Below are positions 5,490-8,256 of a DNA stretch of 8,256 nt, in pieces (the stretch's first letter is position 1; every line of letters starts with the position of its first letter). The position numbers and the translations under genes were made by a program. The stretch comes from Nitrososphaerota archaeon (GTDB lineage: Archaea; Thermoproteota; Nitrososphaeria; Nitrososphaerales; Nitrosopumilaceae): contig JADFJY010000051.1 of NCBI GenBank assembly GCA_022565935.1, positions 1 to 8,256 of the forward strand. Reading direction: 5' to 3'. The notes below the pieces were generated by a model. That model saw only the letters and a list, made by a program, of their open reading frames with translations. It was not told where the DNA came from and searched no databases.

Positions 5490-6449
5490 ATGTTAAACGT
5501 AATGTGGAATTGGAATCTAATATTTGGAATTTTAATTATTTCTAGTCCTATCCTTTTTGCAATGATCGCATATCCAGATTCTATATCTTGGAGTTGGAAT
5601 GAAGGAAGAGGGGGCTATCTTTTTGCACTTGTCTTTGTGGTAGCTGAGCTTATTGGTCTAAAAATTATAATTTCAAAAAAACGGTTACTTGTAGTAATTC
5701 CGATGGCACTAGTTACCATTACCTATCTAGTTTCATTAGAATACGGTTTGAGAGATTACATAATTGAATCTGCAGAACAATTTGGTGTAGAATTAATTTA
5801 TTCTTGGACATGGATGTGGGACTTTGTTGTTATGGCAATTTTCATCGTTGCAGCATTGTTTATCTTCTTTGGAAAACGATGGATTAGGATTGCACCTGCA
5901 GGACCTATCTTTCTAGCTGGAACTGCAATAATACTTTCACTTGATGCATTTTTTCCATATGACACTCTTGGTCCATTACAATACGTTGTTCCTTACTTTA
6001 TTCAAGCAAATGTATGGTTGATTACAGTACTTGATCTTGGAACTGCTGTAGCTAAAGATAATGTAATGTTCTTACGTGGTGATCATGGTTCAATAGCTCT
6101 TCAAGTATTTTGGCCATCTGCAGGTGTTCATAGCATTATCATTTTCTCTTTAGTAATTGGTGCATTCATGTTAAAACTGAATATACATAGAAACCGAAAA
6201 GCTATGTATTTTGTTTTAGGAATTATTGGCACAATCATTGTTAATTTAATCCGAATTTTTTCATTATCTTGGTATGCTCTAAAAGTTACTACAGATCCTA
6301 CTGCATGGGAAGAATTTCATAAAATTGCAGGTGAAATTATGTTTTTACCGTGGCTATTTGGGTTCATCCTAGTTGTTATCCTAATAGAATCTCGACGTCT
6401 AAAAAAGCTAGAATCCAAAGGTAAAGCCCCTTCTAGAAATAATGAGTAA
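5490..6449 (+). CDS. Archaeosortase/exosortase-like membrane protein, Ser in place of catalytic Cys
   Basis: This 319-residue protein has about eight hydrophobic segments and the C-terminal signature of the archaeosortase/exosortase superfamily. F-W-P-S-A-G-V-H-S (207-215) corresponds to the E-x-C-S/T-G motif, N-L-I-R (252-255) supplies the conserved Asn and Arg, and E-F-H-K-I-A-G-E-I-M-F (275-285) supplies the conserved His277. Archaeosortases cleave a C-terminal tripartite signal (short motif, helix, basic tail) of exported proteins and join them to a lipid or another acceptor. Here Ser210 replaces the Cys nucleophile while Arg255 and His277 remain. I recall a thaumarchaeal branch with divergent features, so this may be lineage-typical rather than a dead enzyme. 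The ATG at 5502 is an equally good start. The 3' end overlaps the converging polymerase gene by 17 bases. Confidence 0.8.
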   Translation: MLNVMWNWNLIFGILIISSPILFAMIAYPDSISWSWNEGRGGYLFALVFVVAELIGLKIIISKKRLLVVIPMALVTITYLVSLEYGLRDYIIESAEQFGVELIYSWTWMWDFVVMAIFIVAALFIFFGKRWIRIAPAGPIFLAGTAIILSLDAFFPYDTLGPLQYVVPYFIQANVWLITVLDLGTAVAKDNVMFLRGDHGSIALQVFWPSAGVHSIIIFSLVIGAFMLKLNIHRNRKAMYFVLGIIGTIIVNLIRIFSLSWYALKVTTDPTAWEEFHKIAGEIMFLPWLFGFILVVILIESRRLKKLESKGKAPSRNNE

Positions 6450-7527
6450 TATCGCTTTGTCCTTGAACTTCTGAGAGCTCTGTAACTTTAACCCCTAATC
6501 TTCTAATTGTGATTGTTTGATTTTCTAGTGCTTCTTTTAGTAATTGAATGGCATTTTTTTGCAATTCATCCAGATTTGCAGTTGGACTTCTTAGCATTCT
6601 TGATTTTGATTTATTTGATAAATCTGACTGAACAAAATGTATGCCAATTGATTTGAACATTCTATTATTTTTTATAACAACATCATGAACTTCTTTACAT
6701 AATTCAATAATGTTTTCAGATAGAAACTGATAATCTTTTGAATCTTTTTTCAATGTTGTGATTTTGCTGTATTGTATTCTTGCTTCTCTTTCTTTTACAG
6801 GTTCATTATCTATTCCTCTTACTGCATTAAACATGTAAGTTCCACTTTTTCTCCCAAATTCTTTGTTCAATGTAAAAATATCTAACTTTTTTAATTCTTG
6901 AATTGTTTCTATGTTCATTTCTGAAAATCTTTTTTCAGTTTTTTTTCCAATGCCTGGTATTGCTCTGATTTTTAATGGTTCCAAAAATACTTCAACTTTA
7001 TCTGGAGAAACAAGTGTGAGCCCGTCTGGTTTTTTAAAGTCTGATGCTATTTTTGAAATCAACTTGTTTGGTGAAATTCCAATGGAGCAACTAAGTTTTG
7101 TTTTGTCTCTGATTGAATTTTTTATTTGTTGAGCAAGATGACTTGCTTTTTTAAAATCACCGTCCACTCTTTTAGTTACATCCAAATATGCTTCATCTTT
7201 TCCTACATATTCAAAAACATCTGCATAGTCTTTTATTATCTCCATTGTCTTTTCTGACATTTCAAAATAATAGTCAAAGTCTACGGGTAAGAATACTGCA
7301 TCTTTTCTCTCCTCAAGTCTTTTTTTTGCAAAAATTATCGGTATTCCTGACTTTACTCCATATTTTCTTGCAGTATAGTTCGCAGTAGCAATAGCACCAC
7401 TGTCTCCTCCTCTATCTGAGAATACACAAACACACACTGGCTTTGATCTTAATTCAGGGGATCTAATCTCTTCACATTGAGCATAAAAGTAATCAAAATC
7501 TATGTGGAAAACTATTCTTGTTTCCAA
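6433..7527 (-). CDS. dinB: Y-family translesion DNA polymerase (Dpo4/DinB type)
   Basis: The enzyme copies damaged templates at stalled forks. The 364 residues cover palm, fingers, thumb and little-finger domains. H-I-D-F-D-Y-F-Y-A-Q (8-17) carries metal ligand Asp10 and steric-gate Tyr15 (Dpo4 Asp7 and Tyr12), and D-E-A-Y-L-D (111-116) the other carboxylates Asp111 and Glu112. S-C-S-I-G-I-S-P-N-K-L-I-S-K-I-A-S-D (146-163) is the conserved palm segment, and I-P-G-I-G-K-K-T (189-196) the thumb helix-hairpin-helix. The extreme C-terminus Q-S-D-I-T-H-Y-F matches the PIP box that binds the PCNA clamp. Gly-Lys precedes the D-E pair where Ser-Ile or Ser-Val is usual. No ATG is near the 5' end; the TTG at 7527 is supported by a TATA element about 30 bases upstream. 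It converges on the archaeosortase-like gene. Confidence 0.93.
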   Translation of the reverse strand: METRIVFHIDFDYFYAQCEEIRSPELRSKPVCVCVFSDRGGDSGAIATANYTARKYGVKSGIPIIFAKKRLEERKDAVFLPVDFDYYFEMSEKTMEIIKDYADVFEYVGKDEAYLDVTKRVDGDFKKASHLAQQIKNSIRDKTKLSCSIGISPNKLISKIASDFKKPDGLTLVSPDKVEVFLEPLKIRAIPGIGKKTEKRFSEMNIETIQELKKLDIFTLNKEFGRKSGTYMFNAVRGIDNEPVKEREARIQYSKITTLKKDSKDYQFLSENIIELCKEVHDVVIKNNRMFKSIGIHFVQSDLSNKSKSRMLRSPTANLDELQKNAIQLLKEALENQTITIRRLGVKVTELSEVQGQSDITHYF

Positions 7528-7552
7528 TAACTCTCTAATCTCTTTTGATTAT

Positions 7553-7560
7553 TACTATAT
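7553..7560 (-). promoter_or_regulatory. TATA element for the Y-family polymerase
   Basis: ATATAGTA on the minus strand, centred about 30 bases before the TTG at 7527. It lies back to back with the plus-strand element at 7572, in a 72-base divergent promoter region. Confidence 0.5.
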
Positions 7561-7571
7561 TGTGTATTCAT

Positions 7572-7578
7572 CTAAATA
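7572..7578 (+). promoter_or_regulatory. TATA-like element for the 7600 gene
   Basis: CTAAATA, centred 25 bases before the ATG at 7600. Only about 11 bases separate it from the opposed polymerase TATA element, so the two promoters probably compete or are co-regulated. Confidence 0.45.
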
Positions 7579-7599
7579 CTCACTACATTTACCCTTTTC

Positions 7600-7848
7600 A
7601 TGGAATATCCTGTTTCTGCTGATGAACACGGTGTTAATCTTAAACCTGAGAAAATGGAAAAAGAAAAACTATATCATTGTATATTTAAAAATAAGGCATT
7701 TTTAATTTTTAAAGATTCACAAGATATTTTAAATTGTTATGAGATTGAAGATACGAAACTAGTGGAACAAATTAGAAAATGTACCAATGACGATGAACTT
7801 GAAGAATTATTTGAAGGTTATATTAAAGGACAGAACCTTAAAAATTAA
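7600..7848 (+). CDS. Hypothetical acidic protein, 82 residues
   Basis: I do not recognise this small soluble protein. The N-terminal 22 residues are polar (S-A-D-E-H-G-V-N-L-K-P-E-K). A compact core follows with two likely strands, L-Y-H-C-I-F (24-29) and A-F-L-I-F-K (33-38), then helical segments ending in D-D-E-L-E-E-L-F-E-G-Y-I-K (64-76). Three cysteines (27, 46, 61) are not spaced as a known metal site. No signal peptide or membrane segment is present. It is transcribed divergently from the Y-family polymerase across a 72-base gap, which could mean a shared regulator, but its content does not suggest a repair function. The ATG at 7600 is backed by CTAAATA about 25 bases upstream. Confidence 0.7.
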   Translation: MEYPVSADEHGVNLKPEKMEKEKLYHCIFKNKAFLIFKDSQDILNCYEIEDTKLVEQIRKCTNDDELEELFEGYIKGQNLKN

Positions 7849-7853
7849 ATAAA
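7846..7853 (+). promoter_or_regulatory. Possible TATA element for the Pro-Glu repeat gene
   Basis: TAAATAAA overlaps the stop codon of the 7600 gene. It would place a transcript start near 7876, leaving a short leader with AAAGGAA (7876-7882) before the TTG at 7891. A second TATA-like TTATAAAA at 7871-7878 is too close to that TTG for a leaderless start, so which element is used is unclear. Confidence 0.28.
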
Positions 7854-7890
7854 AGCCAGAGAATGTTTTGTTATAAAAGGAATTTAAAAA

Positions 7891-8256
7891 TTGAGTAACT
7901 CTAAAAAATCAAAAGATGCAGAAGATATTTTATCCGAATTTGATTCTAGAACTAAACCTAAACCTGAACCACCAGTAGAACCTGAACCACCAGTAGAACC
8001 TGAACCAACAGCAGAACCTGAACCAACACCAGAACCTGAACCAACACCAGAACCTGAACCAACACCAGAACCTGAATCAACACCAGAACCTGAACCAACA
8101 CCAGAACCTGAACCAACACCAGAACCTGAACCAACACCAGAACCTGAATCAACACCAGAACCTGAACCAACACCAGAACCTGAAACAACACCAGAAACTG
8201 AACCAACACCAGAACCTGAAAAAACACCAAAACCGAAACCAACAACAAAAGCGAAA
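7891..8256 (+). CDS. Pro/Glu-rich repeat protein, 3' end beyond the window
   Basis: The frame opens at TTG 7891, two codons after an in-frame TAA, and stays open for 122 codons to the right edge; no ATG or GTG occurs in frame. The first 20 residues (S-N-S-K-K-S-K-D-A-E-D-I-L-S-E-F-D-S-R) look like a short cytoplasmic helix without signal peptide or membrane segment. From residue 25 the protein is 16 copies of a hexapeptide with consensus Pro-Glu-Pro-Thr-Pro-Glu, which must be extended and disordered and highly acidic. The last copies shift to Lys (P-E-K-T-P-K, P-K-P-T-T-K-A-K), giving a basic end. This suggests a rigid spacer between an N-terminal tag and a domain outside the window. No function can be assigned. 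The antisense Val/Leu-rich frame is only its shadow. Confidence 0.65.
   Translation, partial: MSNSKKSKDAEDILSEFDSRTKPKPEPPVEPEPPVEPEPTAEPEPTPEPEPTPEPEPTPEPESTPEPEPTPEPEPTPEPEPTPEPESTPEPEPTPEPETTPETEPTPEPEKTPKPKPTTKAK
7963..8250 (+). repeat. 16 tandem copies of an 18-base repeat
   Basis: The unit is cctgaaccaacaccagaa, in frame and without any indel. Copies 4, 5, 6, 8, 9, 10 and 12 are identical to it. Copies 7 and 11 (8071, 8143) share the same C-to-T change giving Ser, a 72-base higher-order period. Copies 1-2 are a CCA-GTA variant, and copies 13-16 decay to Thr and Lys codons. Identity at silent positions points to recent slippage or unequal exchange. Confidence 0.95.

Noticed and set aside
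6911..7388. Two plus-strand frames inside the polymerase region
   Set aside because: Low-complexity Leu/Phe/Ser-rich composition typical of an AT-rich antisense; the minus strand encodes conserved polymerase segments.
7502..7705. Plus-strand frame of 67 residues across the divergent promoter
   Set aside because: It crosses both TATA elements and overlaps two better-supported genes, and its composition looks random.
7958..8248. Minus-strand frame of 96 residues rich in Val, Leu and Gln
   Set aside because: It is the exact antisense of the 18-base repeat tract; the period leaves this frame free of stops. The plus-strand frame has a leader segment and charge structure.
7963..8250. CRISPR-like array
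   Set aside because: The 18-base units are contiguous with no spacers and stay in one reading frame, so this is a coding tandem repeat.
1..8256. Mobile element, defence island or phage region
   Set aside because: No transposase, integrase, toxin-antitoxin or restriction gene, no flanking inverted or direct repeats, and composition looks uniform by eye.

Overview
The window looks like a piece of the chromosome of an ammonia-oxidising archaeon of the Nitrosopumilus type (Nitrososphaerota, formerly Thaumarchaeota). Four things point that way: the strongly AT-rich sequence; archaeal TATA elements centred about 25-30 bases before most start codons, with almost no leader and frequent TTG or GTG starts; archaeal families (DUF99, a Dpo4-like polymerase ending in a PCNA-binding motif, an archaeosortase-like membrane protein); and a DsbA-like protein beside a small cysteine-containing membrane protein. 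The assignment is inference from gene content; no rRNA or tRNA gene is present to anchor it.

Layout. Positions 1-115 (minus) hold the N-terminus of an FAD-binding oxidoreductase of the geranylgeranyl reductase type, cut by the window edge. Positions 167-376 (minus) encode a small cysteine-containing protein. A plus-strand pair follows: a 41-residue membrane microprotein (488-613) overlapping a DUF99 protein (594-1163). It meets a minus-strand metabolic block tail to tail: an SDR oxidoreductase (1164-1925), a beta-hydroxyacid dehydrogenase (1993-2880) and an unrecognised basic protein (2893-3279). Next on the plus strand come two small proteins with C2H2 zinc fingers (3362-3730, 3887-4084), then a membrane-anchored DsbA-like thioredoxin-fold protein (4117-4776) abutting a four-helix membrane protein with a Cys-Ser-Cys motif (4777-5256). 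A 233-base gap holds a possible 25-residue ORF and a strong inverted repeat touching the promoter of an archaeosortase-like protein (5490-6449) whose expected catalytic Cys is Ser. That gene overlaps, end to end, a Y-family DNA polymerase (6433-7527, minus). A divergent promoter region separates the polymerase from an unknown 82-residue protein (7600-7848). The window ends inside a protein made largely of a perfect-register 18-base repeat encoding Pro-Glu-Pro-Thr-Pro-Glu (from 7891).

How the genes relate. The DsbA-like protein and the CSC membrane protein are the best functional pair: an extracytoplasmic dithiol oxidase or isomerase and a candidate membrane redox partner. The archaeosortase-like protein would also act on exported proteins at the outer face of the membrane, so 4117-6449 is a stretch devoted to the cell envelope. 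The two dehydrogenases could serve hydroxyacid/semialdehyde metabolism, but substrates cannot be read from the sequence. I see no CRISPR array, insertion sequence, integrase, tRNA or rRNA gene, and no clear defence island. The most unusual items are the Ser-for-Cys archaeosortase, the DsbA/CSC pair, the adjacent zinc-finger proteins, the hidden microprotein and the expanding Pro-Glu repeat.
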